NCBI RefSeq assembly: GCF_039534915.1
Contig: NZ_BAAAWE010000001.1
Coordinates: 7,936,001 to 8,000,000, forward strand
Direction of reading: 5' to 3'
Source of the DNA: Streptomyces roseofulvus
GTDB taxonomy: Bacteria; Actinomycetota; Actinomycetes; Streptomycetales; Streptomycetaceae
Length of the DNA: 64,000 nucleotides
Shown here: positions 8,383 to 17,383 of the stretch, in pieces
Layout of the letters: each line of letters starts with the position of its first letter
How positions within the stretch are numbered: position 1 is the stretch's first letter
The notes under the pieces: model-generated
What the model saw: only the letters and a program-made list of their open reading frames with translations
Told to the model about the DNA's origin: nothing
Databases searched by the model: none
Position numbers and translations under genes: made by a program

Positions 8383-9755
8383 CAGTGGCAGGTGTAGGTC
8401 GGGGCGGAGTCCTTGACCTGGTCGTCGGTGCCGACGTACTGCCAGGTGTAGGTGGTGTCGGTGAGGTCGAGCTTCAGGACGCCGTACGTGCCGCTGATCC
8501 GCTTCTGGCTGTTGGGCTGCACGGTTTCGATGTCGTACGGTTCCGCGCCGCCCATGCCGCCGACGATCTCGACCATGCCGTCGGCGGTGGCCCGCCCGTC
8601 CGGGTCCTGCGGGGCGAAGCGCTCGTAGTGGTGGTCGTGGCCGTTGAGGACGAGGTCGGCCTTGGCGGCGTACAGGATCCGCCAGACGGGGCGGGAGACC
8701 GGGTCGTTGCCGTGGCCGCCGGAGGAGTACAGCGGGTGGTGGAAGTAGGCGGCGACGCACCCCTTGGTGTTCCGGGCGAGGTCGTCCTTGAGCCACTGGA
8801 TCTGCGCGGGGTCGTCGAAGGAGTTGGAGTCCAGGGCGACGAAGTGCCAGTTGCCCTGGTCGTAGCTGTAGTACGGCTTGCCCTGCGGATAGGCGATCGC
8901 GCCGAAGTACGCCTGGTAGCCGGCGAGCGGACCCGCCGGGTCGTACGTCTCGTGGTTGCCGGGCACCGGCCGGGTCTTCGCCTTGAAGACGCCCCACGTC
9001 TTGTCGTAGTAGGCGCGGAAGTCGGAGAGCAGGGCGTCGTCGTACTGGTTGTCACCCATGGTCAGGTAGAAGGACGGTGCGATGCGCTGCGCGAGCGCGG
9101 CGGTCTTGGGGTGGGCGCAGGAGCTGCTGGAGGCCGTGCACTGGGCGGCGATGTCTCCGGCCGCGACGACCGTGAACGCGCCGCCGGGCGGGGGCGTGGT
9201 CGAGGTGGTGCCGTAGACCTCCACCGTCCAGAGCGAGTAGCCGTAGGGGGTGCCCCGGGCGGTCCCGTACACGCGCAGGTAGCGGCCGGTGCCGGTCAGC
9301 CCGGTCCAGTCGTCCGTGCCGCCGTTGCCCGCGGTCTCGGTGGCGAGGCGGGTCCAGGTCGTGCCGTCGGACGAGATCTCGACCCGGTACGCCTTCGCGT
9401 AGGCGACCTCCCAGACGAGCTTGACGCGGGAGACGGTCGCCGACGGGCCGAGGTCGACCCGGATCCACTGCGGGTCGACGCCTTCGGTACTGGCCCAGCG
9501 GGTGGTGGCGAGGCCGTCGAAGGCCTTCTCCGGCCCGAAGGTGCTGTCCTCGACGGACGACGAGGTGGCCGGACGGCCCTGTGAGATCAGCGAGTCGGCG
9601 AGGACACCGGCGCCCGCCCGGTCGGGGAGACCGAGGGCGAGCCCGCCGACGAGGAGCAGGACGACGGCGAGGAGGAGGGAGAGCGAGGTGGTGGTCGTGG
9701 GGGAGGGGGAGGCGGAGGTGGTGCGGCGGGGTGGGACGGATGCGAAGGGACGCAT
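8382..9755 (-). CDS. Secreted F5/8 type C domain metallophosphoesterase
   Basis: This exported phosphoesterase has three parts. A long signal peptide or anchor (hydrophobic about residues 25-45) comes first. Next is a discoidin-like F5/8 type C carbohydrate-binding domain (about residues 52-182, with FDGLATTRWAS and IRVDLG). Last is a calcineurin-like metallophosphoesterase domain with all metal motifs: VVAAGDI, GDNQYDD, PGNHETYD, and NGHDHHYERF. The layout resembles actinobacterial purple-acid-phosphatase-like or alkaline-phosphatase proteins that act on wall or matrix material. GGGAG lies 6 nt before the ATG. It heads an operon with the MFS and beta-propeller genes. Confidence 0.92.
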   Translation of the reverse strand: MRPFASVPPRRTTSASPSPTTTTSLSLLLAVVLLLVGGLALGLPDRAGAGVLADSLISQGRPATSSSVEDSTFGPEKAFDGLATTRWASTEGVDPQWIRVDLGPSATVSRVKLVWEVAYAKAYRVEISSDGTTWTRLATETAGNGGTDDWTGLTGTGRYLRVYGTARGTPYGYSLWTVEVYGTTSTTPPPGGAFTVVAAGDIAAQCTASSSSCAHPKTAALAQRIAPSFYLTMGDNQYDDALLSDFRAYYDKTWGVFKAKTRPVPGNHETYDPAGPLAGYQAYFGAIAYPQGKPYYSYDQGNWHFVALDSNSFDDPAQIQWLKDDLARNTKGCVAAYFHHPLYSSGGHGNDPVSRPVWRILYAAKADLVLNGHDHHYERFAPQDPDGRATADGMVEIVGGMGGAEPYDIETVQPNSQKRISGTYGVLKLDLTDTTYTWQYVGTDDQVKDSAPTYTCH

Positions 9756-10177
9756 ACCTGGGCTCCCTGGCCTGAGACGGGCGAGAGCTGGACACCGGCG
9801 CGGAGCACCACGCCACGGACCGGCCGCGTCACGCGCGGACGATCGGGGTGGTGCACGGCGGCCGGGTCAGAGCTCTCGCTGAGCGCGTCACGTCCTCCAC
9901 AGGAGTCCGCCGCGCCGAGCCGCTGCGGGGATGCTAGCCGATGGTCAGGTTTCCTACCAGACCTGGGAGGGGGCGAGGGGACGGTCTCGTCGCGGGCCTC
10001 AACTGCCCCTGTGGTAGGTGTGGTTGCGGGCTCCGCGAGCGCCGACGTGCGGAGCGGGGGCAGCGCCCGGGCCCTCGCTGATCAGGGACGGGGACGGAGA
10101 AGCGGAGCGGCCTGTAGCGTCGCCCCGTGCCGCGGGGTGGCCCCGTGGCGCCGCGCAGGACGGGGAGGGGAGCGGCG
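9756..10177. other. Intergenic region between divergent genes
   Basis: About 420 bases separate the phosphoesterase gene (minus) from the DUF5710-like gene (plus). I see no convincing gene. On the plus strand a TAGCGT box at 10115-10120 sits 6 nt before a GTG at 10127 that is in frame with the downstream gene, so the region holds a likely promoter for it. The rest shows no clear terminator or repeat. Confidence 0.5.
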
Positions 10178-10927
10178 GTGGCCGAGCGGATCTGGCTGGA
10201 CGTCTCGTACGCGGAGAAGGACCGCGCGAAGGCGGCGGGGGCGCGCTGGGATCCGGCCGCCAAGCGCTGGTACGCACCCCGCGCGGGCATCGCCGCGCTG
10301 GAGCCGTGGGCCGCGGCCCCGGACGTACCGGAGCTGCTGCCCGGCGAGGACCGCACGCTCGGCGACGGCCTGTTCGTCGATCTGGTGCCGTCCAGCTGCT
10401 GGTTCACCAACGTCCGGTCCTGCGTGTCCCCCGGCGACTGGGAACGGCTCCGCCGGATGATCACCCGGCGGGCCGGAAGGCGCTGCGAGGCGTGCGGCGC
10501 CGGCGAGGACCGGCAGGCCCGGAGGTGGCTGGAGGCACACGAGCGGTGGGTGTACGACGAGCCGGCCCGTGTCCAGCGGCTGCGGCGGCTGATCTGCCTC
10601 TGCACGGACTGCCACACCGTCACCCACTTCGGGTACGCGCAGGTGCGCGGCCTGGAGGCGCAGGCCTTCGCCCACCTGTCCCGGGTCACGGGGATGGACG
10701 GGCCGACGGCGCGCGGCCACGTCGACGCCGCGTTCGCGACGTGGCGGCGCCGCTCGCGGCTCGTGTGGGAGCTGGATCTCGGCATCCTCACCGACGCCGG
10801 GATCACCGTCCGCCGTCCGCCCGCCGCGGAGGAGCGTCCCGGCGTCGCGGCGGCGGGGCTCACCGGCCCCGTCCTGCCGGCCCCGCGCGAGGACTCCGAT
10901 GTGCCGCGGGAGCCGGGCGCTCGGTAG
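10178..10927 (+). CDS. DUF5710-domain protein with two Cys-x-x-Cys pairs
   Basis: The N-terminus IWLDVSYAEKDRAKAAGARW, followed by DPAAKRWYAP, is the DUF5710 signature, a short motif also found in conjugation- and primase-linked proteins. The middle has RRCEACGA and, about 45 residues later, CLCTDCHTVTH, together a plausible zinc knuckle of HNH-like type. An HNH nuclease is possible, but the catalytic His pair is not certain. I prefer the GTG of VAERIW because GGGGAGGGG lies 7 nt upstream. An in-frame GTG at 10127, six bases after a TAGCGT -10 box, could give a leaderless form 17 residues longer. Confidence 0.75.
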   Translation: MAERIWLDVSYAEKDRAKAAGARWDPAAKRWYAPRAGIAALEPWAAAPDVPELLPGEDRTLGDGLFVDLVPSSCWFTNVRSCVSPGDWERLRRMITRRAGRRCEACGAGEDRQARRWLEAHERWVYDEPARVQRLRRLICLCTDCHTVTHFGYAQVRGLEAQAFAHLSRVTGMDGPTARGHVDAAFATWRRRSRLVWELDLGILTDAGITVRRPPAAEERPGVAAAGLTGPVLPAPREDSDVPREPGAR

Positions 10928-11006
10928 CGTGGGAGTCCGCCGCATGGAGCGTCCATGGGCCCGGGCGGTCCGCGTGCGGGCGTCCCGCGGAGAGTGACGA
11001 GGCACG

Positions 11007-11387
11007 ATGAGCGAACCGACGAAGCCCGAGGTCGACGTACCGGCGGGGGAGGCTCCGACCGAGCTGACCGTCCGGGACCTGGTCGTCGGGGACGGCGTCG
11101 AGGCGAAGCCCGGCATGGTCGTCCGGGTCCACTACGTCGGGGTCACCTTCGCGTCCGGGAAGGAGTTCGACGCCTCCTGGGACCGGGACGAGCCGTTCAA
11201 GTTCGCCCTCGGCGGGGGCCGGGCCGTCAAGGGCTTCGACCGGGGGATCCGGGGGATGAAGGTGGGCGGCCGGCGCGAGATCGTGGTGCCGCCGCGGCTC
11301 GGCTACGGCAAGCAGTCTCCGTCGTCGTCGATCCCCGCGCACTCGACGCTCGTCTTCGTGGTGGACCTGCTCTCCGCCACCTCCTGA
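11007..11387 (+). CDS. FKBP-type peptidyl-prolyl cis-trans isomerase
   Basis: This is a compact 126-residue FKBP that accelerates proline isomerisation during folding. Family residues are clear: VRVHYVG, a substituted FDASWDR loop, FALGGGRAVKGFDRGIRGMK, and VVPPRLGYG before the final strand. There is no signal peptide, so it is predicted to be cytoplasmic. It sits about 80 nt downstream of the DUF5710-like gene on the same strand; a TAGCGT box near the end of that gene could give it its own promoter. Confidence 0.94.
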   Translation: MSEPTKPEVDVPAGEAPTELTVRDLVVGDGVEAKPGMVVRVHYVGVTFASGKEFDASWDRDEPFKFALGGGRAVKGFDRGIRGMKVGGRREIVVPPRLGYGKQSPSSSIPAHSTLVFVVDLLSATS

Positions 11388-11548
11388 GACGCCTTCCCCG
11401 ACCGGAACGCGGATCGACAGGGGTCCCGCCCCACCCGCGACCTCCTGAACGGGCTTCGGTTCGTCGCGGTCGTCGCCGCCACACCCTGTCCCGGGGCAGA
11501 CGCGGGATTCGCGAGCGCATCATGATCATGGTCTGAGACAGTCGTGCC

Positions 11549-14500
11549 ATGCGCAGTGACGAGACCGTCGAGCAGGGAACCGTCGCCGACCTGGCCCGGG
11601 ACCGGTGGGAGATCACGCTGGGCGGAGAGCTGCCCGCGCGATTCGCCGAGCCGGGGTGGAGCTACGGGGAGACGGTCAAGCGCCGGTGTCCCGGCTGCGA
11701 CGGCACCCTGCACGCCCTGCGCAGGCCGTACGAGTCGCAGGGTCGGACCTACCGGTACACGGCGCTCGTCTGTCCCGCCTGCGCCACCGCCTTCACCCTC
11801 GCGGACCTCGGGGCGCGGCGGTACGACGAGTTGACCGGCGCCGCCTCGCGCGGGAGCGCCCCGGCGCCCGCGCCCGCACCGCGCGAGCCCCGGCCGGACC
11901 GGCGGCGGCCCGCCGCGACCGTGACCGCGCGCGTCCGGCTCCCGGGGCAGCGCGCCGAGCGGGGACCGGCGTGGCCCGAGGACCTGGTCGTACCCGACGG
12001 GACCGAGCGGCGCGCCCTGCTCTGGTGCACGACCGCCGACCCCGCGTGGCGCCCGGCCGAGGCCGCGCTCGCCGCCGCCGACGACGCGCGGGTGATCCTC
12101 CCCGACGCACCGGGGTACGAGGCGTTGCGCGCGTGGCTGGAGGAGCGGGGCGTCCCGTACCGGGTGAGCCGCTACTGGGAGGAGGCCGGACAGGTCGGCA
12201 CGGTCGGCGACACCGGCGGCCGTACGGAACTGGTCGCGTCCGGTCCGGACGGCGCGGCGCCCGCCGCCGGACCGTGGGCCGTCGCGGCCCGGGACGCCTT
12301 CGCCGCCCAGTGGGACGCGCTGGAGGACCTCCCCGACGCGGACGCCGACGGGAACGCGTACGTGCCCGTCGGCGAACTGGTGCCGGCCGCGTGGGCGGGG
12401 CTGCTCCCGCACCCGACGTTCAACCCGGTGCAGGCCGCCGCCGTGCCCGCGGTGCTGGAGGAGACCGGGCACCTGGTCGTCGTCGCGCCGACGGGCGCGG
12501 GGAAGACCCCCATCGGCATGGTCGCGGCGCTCGCGGCGCACGCCCGCGGACGCAAGGCGGCCTGGCTGGTGCCGCAGCGCTCGCTCACCGACGAACTCGA
12601 CCGCGAACTCCGGCTGTGGCGGCGCCACGGACTCCGCGTGGTGCGCCTGTCCGGTGAGGCCGCCGTGGACACCGAGCTGATCCGGACGGCAGACGTCTGG
12701 GTGGCCACCACCGAGAAGTTCGAGGCGATCTGCCGCGCCGGCTCGCTGCGGGACGCGCTCGCCGAGGTCGGCTGCCTCGTGGTCGACGAGATCCACCTGC
12801 TCGGCGACCCGGGGCGCGGCGCCGTCCTGGAGGCGCTGCTCGCCCGCGTACGGGAGGACGCCACGGCCACCCGTATCGTCGGCCTGTCCGCGACGGTCGC
12901 CAACGCCGACGAGGTCGCGGACTGGCTGGGCGCCCGGCTCGTCCGCACCACCTGGCGGCCCACCCGGCTCACCTGGCAACTGCCCCACCTGCCCCCGGTC
13001 GACGAGACGGACTGGGCGGCCCGGGTCGCCGTCCGCACCGAGGCCGCCGTCCGCATCGCCCGGCAGGTCACCGAGGACGGCGGCAGCGTCCTGGTCTTCT
13101 GCGGCAGCAAGCGCGGGGTCCGCGCCACGGCGCTCGCGCTGGCCGCCGACCGCGGCGTGCCCACCACCGGCGTCGACGCCGACGACGCCGAACAGGTGGA
13201 ACGGCTCTGCACCAAGGCCGGCGTACGGCTCCACTACCGGGACTGGCCGTACAAGCGGGAGGCCGAGCAGGCGTTCCGCGCCCGGGAGGCGGAGATCCTG
13301 GTCGCCACCTCCACGGTCGCGGCCGGCGTCAACCTCCCCGCCCGCGCGGTGATCGTCCGCGACACCACCCTCGGCCTGGACCGCGTCGAGGTGTCGATGG
13401 TCCAGCAGATGTTCGGGCGCGCCGGGCGCATCGGCGCCGGCGAGCGCGAGGGCTGGGCGTTCCTGCTCACCGACCCGTCGGAACGGGCGCACTGGCAGGC
13501 CCGGCTGGCCGCCGGGTACACCGTGCGGTCGCGCCTCGACGAGTCCCTGCCCGACCACCTCCTCGCGGAGGCCGTGCAGGAACGGCTCGCGAACCTCGAC
13601 GAGGCGGAGCGGTGGTGGGCCGGCACCTTCGCCGCGCACCAGGGCCACGACAGCGTCGAGCCGCTGCACGAAGCCGCCCGGTTCCTCGCGGACGTGGGAT
13701 GCCTCCGCAACGGCGCGGGCGCGGACCGGCTCGAACCCAGTCCGCTCGGCCGGCTCACCAGCCGCTTCATGGTCGACGCCACGCTCGCCGACGACCTCGC
13801 GACGGCGCTGCGGCACGCCCCCGTCCCCGAGGACCCGCTCGCCGCCGAGCAGGTGCTCGCGGCCCTGCTCAGCACCTGCCTGCCCGCCCTCGCGCAGGCT
13901 CCGTTCACAGAGCGGGCGAAGGCGGCCCTGCGCCGCGTCCTGCGCGAGGCCGAGCGGACGGGCGACGAGCCGGACGACCCCTGGGGGATCGGGCCGGTGA
14001 AGGAGCCGGCGCCGGACGACGACGAGGAGCAGCCGCAGGCCGGCGACCTGGCCCGGGCCGTCCTGCTGCTCGCCGCGACCCGCCCGGCCCTCTTCCGCGG
14101 CCGGCCCGCCTACGTCCTCGGCATCCCCGTCGACTCCATGGCCGGCATCCTGGAGGAGGCCCAGCGCTACCTGGCCTGGCTCGGCGCCCAGGGCCCGCTC
14201 GGCACCGTCCACCCCTGGATCGCCGTCGTCGCCGGCGACCTGGCGCTGCGCGTCCGCTGGCGCGCCCTGGGGCCGGGGCGCGGGGCCGGGCGGCTGCTCT
14301 GGATGTGCGAGCGGATGGCCACGGCGCCGCTCGCGCCCCAGCTCGTCCCCCGCCTGTGGCAGGCGGCGCGGGCGCGCGGCATCGACGCGCCCGACTGGCC
14401 CGGCACCACACCGCCCGGGGACTGCGCCCTGTCCCCGGACCGCTACCGGTCCCTGCTGGCCGAGCGCGCCACCGGCACCCGGCTCGACGTCCAGACGGAC

Positions 14501-14716
14501 GCGGTCCGGGCCTGGGCACCGGCCGGAGCCGTGATCCACCTGTGGAACGGCGCCACCACCACCCCGTACACCTCCGACGGCGAGGAGACCACGCTCCCGC
14601 TGCCGGCCGCCGCCCCGGCCGACCCGTCGGCCGGCCGCCGCGGCGCGGCCGTCTTCAGCCGCGGCGACCGGATCGCGGCGGGCTGGCTCGCGGCGTACAC
14701 CGCGATCCGGGCCTGA
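11549..14716 (+). CDS. DEAD/DEAH-box (Ski2-like) helicase with N-terminal cysteine pairs
   Basis: This is a 1055-residue superfamily 2 helicase. Cys pairs CPGCDG (about residue 47) and CPACAT (about residue 74) suggest an N-terminal zinc ribbon. The ATP site reads APTGAGKTPIG (about residue 313), the Walker B box is VVDEIHLL (about 411), motif III is GLSATVAN, and motif VI is QQMFGRAGRIGAG. The order and the DEIH variant resemble Ski2/Hel308-type enzymes that unwind RNA or branched DNA. The C-terminal 400 residues are helical with no recognised domain. There is no Shine-Dalgarno before the ATG. It has no obvious partner gene. Confidence 0.9.
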   Translation: MRSDETVEQGTVADLARDRWEITLGGELPARFAEPGWSYGETVKRRCPGCDGTLHALRRPYESQGRTYRYTALVCPACATAFTLADLGARRYDELTGAASRGSAPAPAPAPREPRPDRRRPAATVTARVRLPGQRAERGPAWPEDLVVPDGTERRALLWCTTADPAWRPAEAALAAADDARVILPDAPGYEALRAWLEERGVPYRVSRYWEEAGQVGTVGDTGGRTELVASGPDGAAPAAGPWAVAARDAFAAQWDALEDLPDADADGNAYVPVGELVPAAWAGLLPHPTFNPVQAAAVPAVLEETGHLVVVAPTGAGKTPIGMVAALAAHARGRKAAWLVPQRSLTDELDRELRLWRRHGLRVVRLSGEAAVDTELIRTADVWVATTEKFEAICRAGSLRDALAEVGCLVVDEIHLLGDPGRGAVLEALLARVREDATATRIVGLSATVANADEVADWLGARLVRTTWRPTRLTWQLPHLPPVDETDWAARVAVRTEAAVRIARQVTEDGGSVLVFCGSKRGVRATALALAADRGVPTTGVDADDAEQVERLCTKAGVRLHYRDWPYKREAEQAFRAREAEILVATSTVAAGVNLPARAVIVRDTTLGLDRVEVSMVQQMFGRAGRIGAGEREGWAFLLTDPSERAHWQARLAAGYTVRSRLDESLPDHLLAEAVQERLANLDEAERWWAGTFAAHQGHDSVEPLHEAARFLADVGCLRNGAGADRLEPSPLGRLTSRFMVDATLADDLATALRHAPVPEDPLAAEQVLAALLSTCLPALAQAPFTERAKAALRRVLREAERTGDEPDDPWGIGPVKEPAPDDDEEQPQAGDLARAVLLLAATRPALFRGRPAYVLGIPVDSMAGILEEAQRYLAWLGAQGPLGTVHPWIAVVAGDLALRVRWRALGPGRGAGRLLWMCERMATAPLAPQLVPRLWQAARARGIDAPDWPGTTPPGDCALSPDRYRSLLAERATGTRLDVQTDAVRAWAPAGAVIHLWNGATTTPYTSDGEETTLPLPAAAPADPSAGRRGAAVFSRGDRIAAGWLAAYTAIRA

Positions 14717-14947
14717 CGCGCGGGCGTTCCCCCTCCTGCTCCACACGAGCGACAGCGCGTCTGACCGTCGGCCGGTCGGTCCGCGGGGCGGGGCAGCCGG
14801 GTGTGGCCGTGCGGCCGCGGAATTCGTTGCCCGGTCGTCGCGCCGCGTGAGAACATCGAGGTCAACCGGTCCGTCCCCTCTGGGGGCGGGCCGTTGGCCT
14901 GTCGGCACTACTGGCCATCCACCACGACCGCAAGGGGCGGGCAGCGC

Positions 14948-16180
14948 GTGAGGCACGGAGCGGAATCGACGGAAGCCCGCATCGAGGACGCGGACAGCAT
15001 CCTGGTCGCCCCTGCGGCGCTGCACGGGACCGCCGCGGTGAGGGACTTCTTCGGGACGGTGATCACGCCGGAGGAACTGGCCTCCGGCACGCTCGACCTC
15101 GCGCGGAAGACGGTCTACCTGTGCGGCGACATCGCCGACTACGAGGGACGTCGACTGGACTCCGCCGCAAGGGTGTTCGTGGTCGATGAACGCGCGCACG
15201 GTCGTCGCGGGGACGAGGGCGCCCCTTGGCCCGTCGTCGGGCTCGGCCGAGTCCCGGTCCGCGTCCACGGCGTCGGCGTGTACTACCCCCGCTTCTTCGG
15301 GAGCGGCACCGATCACTTCGGACGGATCAGCGCGGAGCACACGTTCCAGTCCCTGACCGAGTCCACCAAGCCGGGGACGGCCCACCGCAGCGGCATCTAC
15401 CTGACCCCCGTCGAAGAGGACGGCGACGAGCTGCACTTCCGCCTGCTGCGGTGCTCCACGAACCTCTCGGGCCCGACCGAAGGCTTCGGCCCGACGGACA
15501 CGCGCATCGTCGAGGAGCTCAACCGCGAGGCCGCCGCCGTCTTCCGCGACCAGGCGCCGCTCAACCACGTCCTCGCCCAGATCTACCACAACACCCTCGC
15601 CACGCCGGAGCGGAAGCAGTCCAAGGCCAGGATCTCGGCTCACGCCGACAAGACGAAGGACATGCCGGCCAACGGCATCATGGCCTTCTGCACGTTCTAC
15701 GACGGCCTCGACAAGCTACAGCCGCTGGCGGACGACCCCTTCGACTACGGCGTGAGGGGCGTCAGCGGACTGACCAGACTCCACTTCCGCCGCAAGGACC
15801 GCACCGGAGCACTCGACGGGACCCGGCTCCCCGAGCAGTTCACCGTGACGCTCCACCCCGGCTCCGTCTTCTTCATGCCGCTGTCCACCAACCGCCTGTA
15901 CACCCACGAGATCCGCCCCTCGGCGTTGGACGCCGAGTCGATCCCCACCCGGCTGGGATACGTCGTGCGCTGTTCGCGCACCGAAGCCGTGCACAAGGAC
16001 GGCCAGACCTTCCTCAAGCTGGCCGGAGACCTGGTGAAGCTGGAACCGCCCACACCGGCCGGCATGGACGAGCTCCGCAGGCTCTACGCGGAGGAGAACA
16101 GGACCTCGTCCTTCATCGACTACGGCGACGCCTTCCTCTTCAGCATGAACACGGGAGACTACCGTGCCCCCCGCGTCTGA
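14948..16180 (+). CDS. AlkB-like 2-oxoglutarate/Fe(II) oxygenase, first of a pair
   Basis: I read this 410-residue protein as a non-haem iron, 2-oxoglutarate-dependent oxygenase of AlkB-like fold. The facial triad fits: H232 and D234 in RISAHADKTKDMP, and H320 in NRLYTHEIRP, followed by RLGYVVR with R335 or R341 for 2-oxoglutarate. The context of each motif follows the order seen in AlkB. The N-terminal 190 residues have no family I can name. GTG is chosen because a GGGG-rich site precedes it; longer starts give a non-conserved leader. The downstream gene overlaps by 17 nt. The substrate is unknown: nucleic acid, protein or small molecule. Confidence 0.72.
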   Translation: MRHGAESTEARIEDADSILVAPAALHGTAAVRDFFGTVITPEELASGTLDLARKTVYLCGDIADYEGRRLDSAARVFVVDERAHGRRGDEGAPWPVVGLGRVPVRVHGVGVYYPRFFGSGTDHFGRISAEHTFQSLTESTKPGTAHRSGIYLTPVEEDGDELHFRLLRCSTNLSGPTEGFGPTDTRIVEELNREAAAVFRDQAPLNHVLAQIYHNTLATPERKQSKARISAHADKTKDMPANGIMAFCTFYDGLDKLQPLADDPFDYGVRGVSGLTRLHFRRKDRTGALDGTRLPEQFTVTLHPGSVFFMPLSTNRLYTHEIRPSALDAESIPTRLGYVVRCSRTEAVHKDGQTFLKLAGDLVKLEPPTPAGMDELRRLYAEENRTSSFIDYGDAFLFSMNTGDYRAPRV

Positions 16181-16946
16181 GGTCCCGGACGAGATCATCG
16201 CGTGCACGCTGCCGGCCGACGGGGAGGGGGACCCCTTCACCGAACTGATGGCGTCGGCGCACCTGGAAGACCTGGGCAAGGGCCGGACGGGCGCCGTGCT
16301 GAGCAGGATCGACGCATCCGGCGGTGTGCCCCTCGTCCGTACCACCACGCGCTACGCCGGACCGGCACAGCGCTTCCAGCCGCTGCACGAGCGACTGGCG
16401 GCACGCGTCCAGGAGCGGGCGGCGATCCCTGTCTCCTTCAACAACGCCCTGATGGAGTGCTACACGAACGCCTACAAGAGGATGGGAGGCCACTCCGACC
16501 AGGCCCTGGACCTGGCCGAGGACTCGTTCATCGCCGTGTACTCCTGCTACCGGCATCCCGAAGCGAGCCCGCAGCGGAAGCTGATCTTCGAGCCGAAGGG
16601 CTCCGCCGACGAGCGGTACGAGATCTCACTGACCCACCACAGCGTCGTCGCCTTCTCCGTCGAAGCGAACCGGCGGTTCCGGCACCGAATCGTGTGGGAC
16701 CCGCCCGCCGCCGCGCGGGAGCCCGACAACCCCTGGCTGGGCGTCACCTTCCGCACGTCGAAGACCACGGTCCGGTTCGTGGACGGACACGTCTCCCTCC
16801 CGCAGGGCGTGCGCCTGACACTGGCGGACGACGAGCAGGCGCGCGCGTTCTATCGCCTGCGGCGACGCGAGAACGACGAGACGGACTTCACCTACCCGCC
16901 GCTCTCGTACACCGTCAGTGAGAGCGATCTGATGCCGCCCGCATGA
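16164..16946 (+). CDS. AlkB-like 2-oxoglutarate/Fe(II) oxygenase, second of a pair
   Basis: This 260-residue protein shows a fuller AlkB-type signature than its neighbour. FNNALMECYTNAYKRMGGHS matches the AlkB nucleotide-recognition and metal segment, with H110 and D112 of the HxD motif. SVVAFSVEANRRFRHRI supplies H174, and WLGVTFRTSK supplies R197, 23 residues after the His, the same spacing as His187-Arg210 in E. coli AlkB. The GTG start follows GGGAG by 6 nt and lies 17 nt inside the upstream gene, so the two are translated together. Typical AlkB proteins are 200-230 residues. Dealkylation of nucleic acid is possible; a different substrate is equally open. Confidence 0.75.
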   Translation: MPPASEVPDEIIACTLPADGEGDPFTELMASAHLEDLGKGRTGAVLSRIDASGGVPLVRTTTRYAGPAQRFQPLHERLAARVQERAAIPVSFNNALMECYTNAYKRMGGHSDQALDLAEDSFIAVYSCYRHPEASPQRKLIFEPKGSADERYEISLTHHSVVAFSVEANRRFRHRIVWDPPAAAREPDNPWLGVTFRTSKTTVRFVDGHVSLPQGVRLTLADDEQARAFYRLRRRENDETDFTYPPLSYTVSESDLMPPA

Positions 16947-17254
16947 CGGGGCCCGGGCGCCGTTTCGGGGGCGCGCCACGGCGTGCCCAGGGTGGCCAGT
17001 GCGGTGTGGAGGAGGAAGGATTCGGCGCGGTCCCAGGGCCAGCCGTTCTCAACGACCAGGGTGCGCCAGCCGCCGGGGCCGAACCAGAACCACAGGAGGT
17101 CCGCCGTCTCCTCCTCCGGGCGGTCCGCAGGTGCGAGGGCGTGCAGGTGGTGCGCGGCGGTGCGGAGGGCGGCGCGGTAGTCGGCGGTCGCACGCTCCCA
17201 CAGGGGCTCGCCGTCCTCGTGCGACGGCAGCGCCTTGTGGATCGCCTCGTGCAC
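16892..17254 (-). CDS. Hypothetical protein with doubtful start
   Basis: The sequence is protein-like (ADLLWFWFGPGGWRTLVVEN, then DRAESFLLHTALATLG) and rich in Trp and Leu, but I cannot name the family. Only a GTG at codon one of this model is available. The frame stays open for about 45 more codons upstream with coding-like content (DLESALRALARGTRSGNESE), yet has no ATG, GTG or TTG there. Either the start has been lost or a rare codon is used. The 3' end overlaps the convergent oxygenase gene by 55 nt, suggesting that a rearrangement set one of these ends. Confidence 0.6.
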   Translation of the reverse strand: MHEAIHKALPSHEDGEPLWERATADYRAALRTAAHHLHALAPADRPEEETADLLWFWFGPGGWRTLVVENGWPWDRAESFLLHTALATLGTPWRAPETAPGPRHAGGIRSLSLTVYESGG

Positions 17255-17383
17255 GTGGGACTCGCTCTCGTTCCCCGACCGGGTGCCACGGGCGAGGGCC
17301 CTGAGCGCCGACTCCAGGTCCGGCGCGGCGGCCGGCGCGCACGCGCACGGACGCGGCTGAGCCCGGGACCGGTCCCGTGGGCC

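Noticed and set aside
5674..8397. A 907-codon plus-strand frame opposite the propeller and MFS genes
   Set aside because: Composition is typical of an antisense shadow in high-GC DNA; the minus-strand genes have clear families and coupled starts.
14717..14947. An N-terminal extension of the first AlkB-like gene (start at 14801)
   Set aside because: The added 49 codons are non-conserved in appearance and lack a ribosome site; the GTG at 14948 has one.
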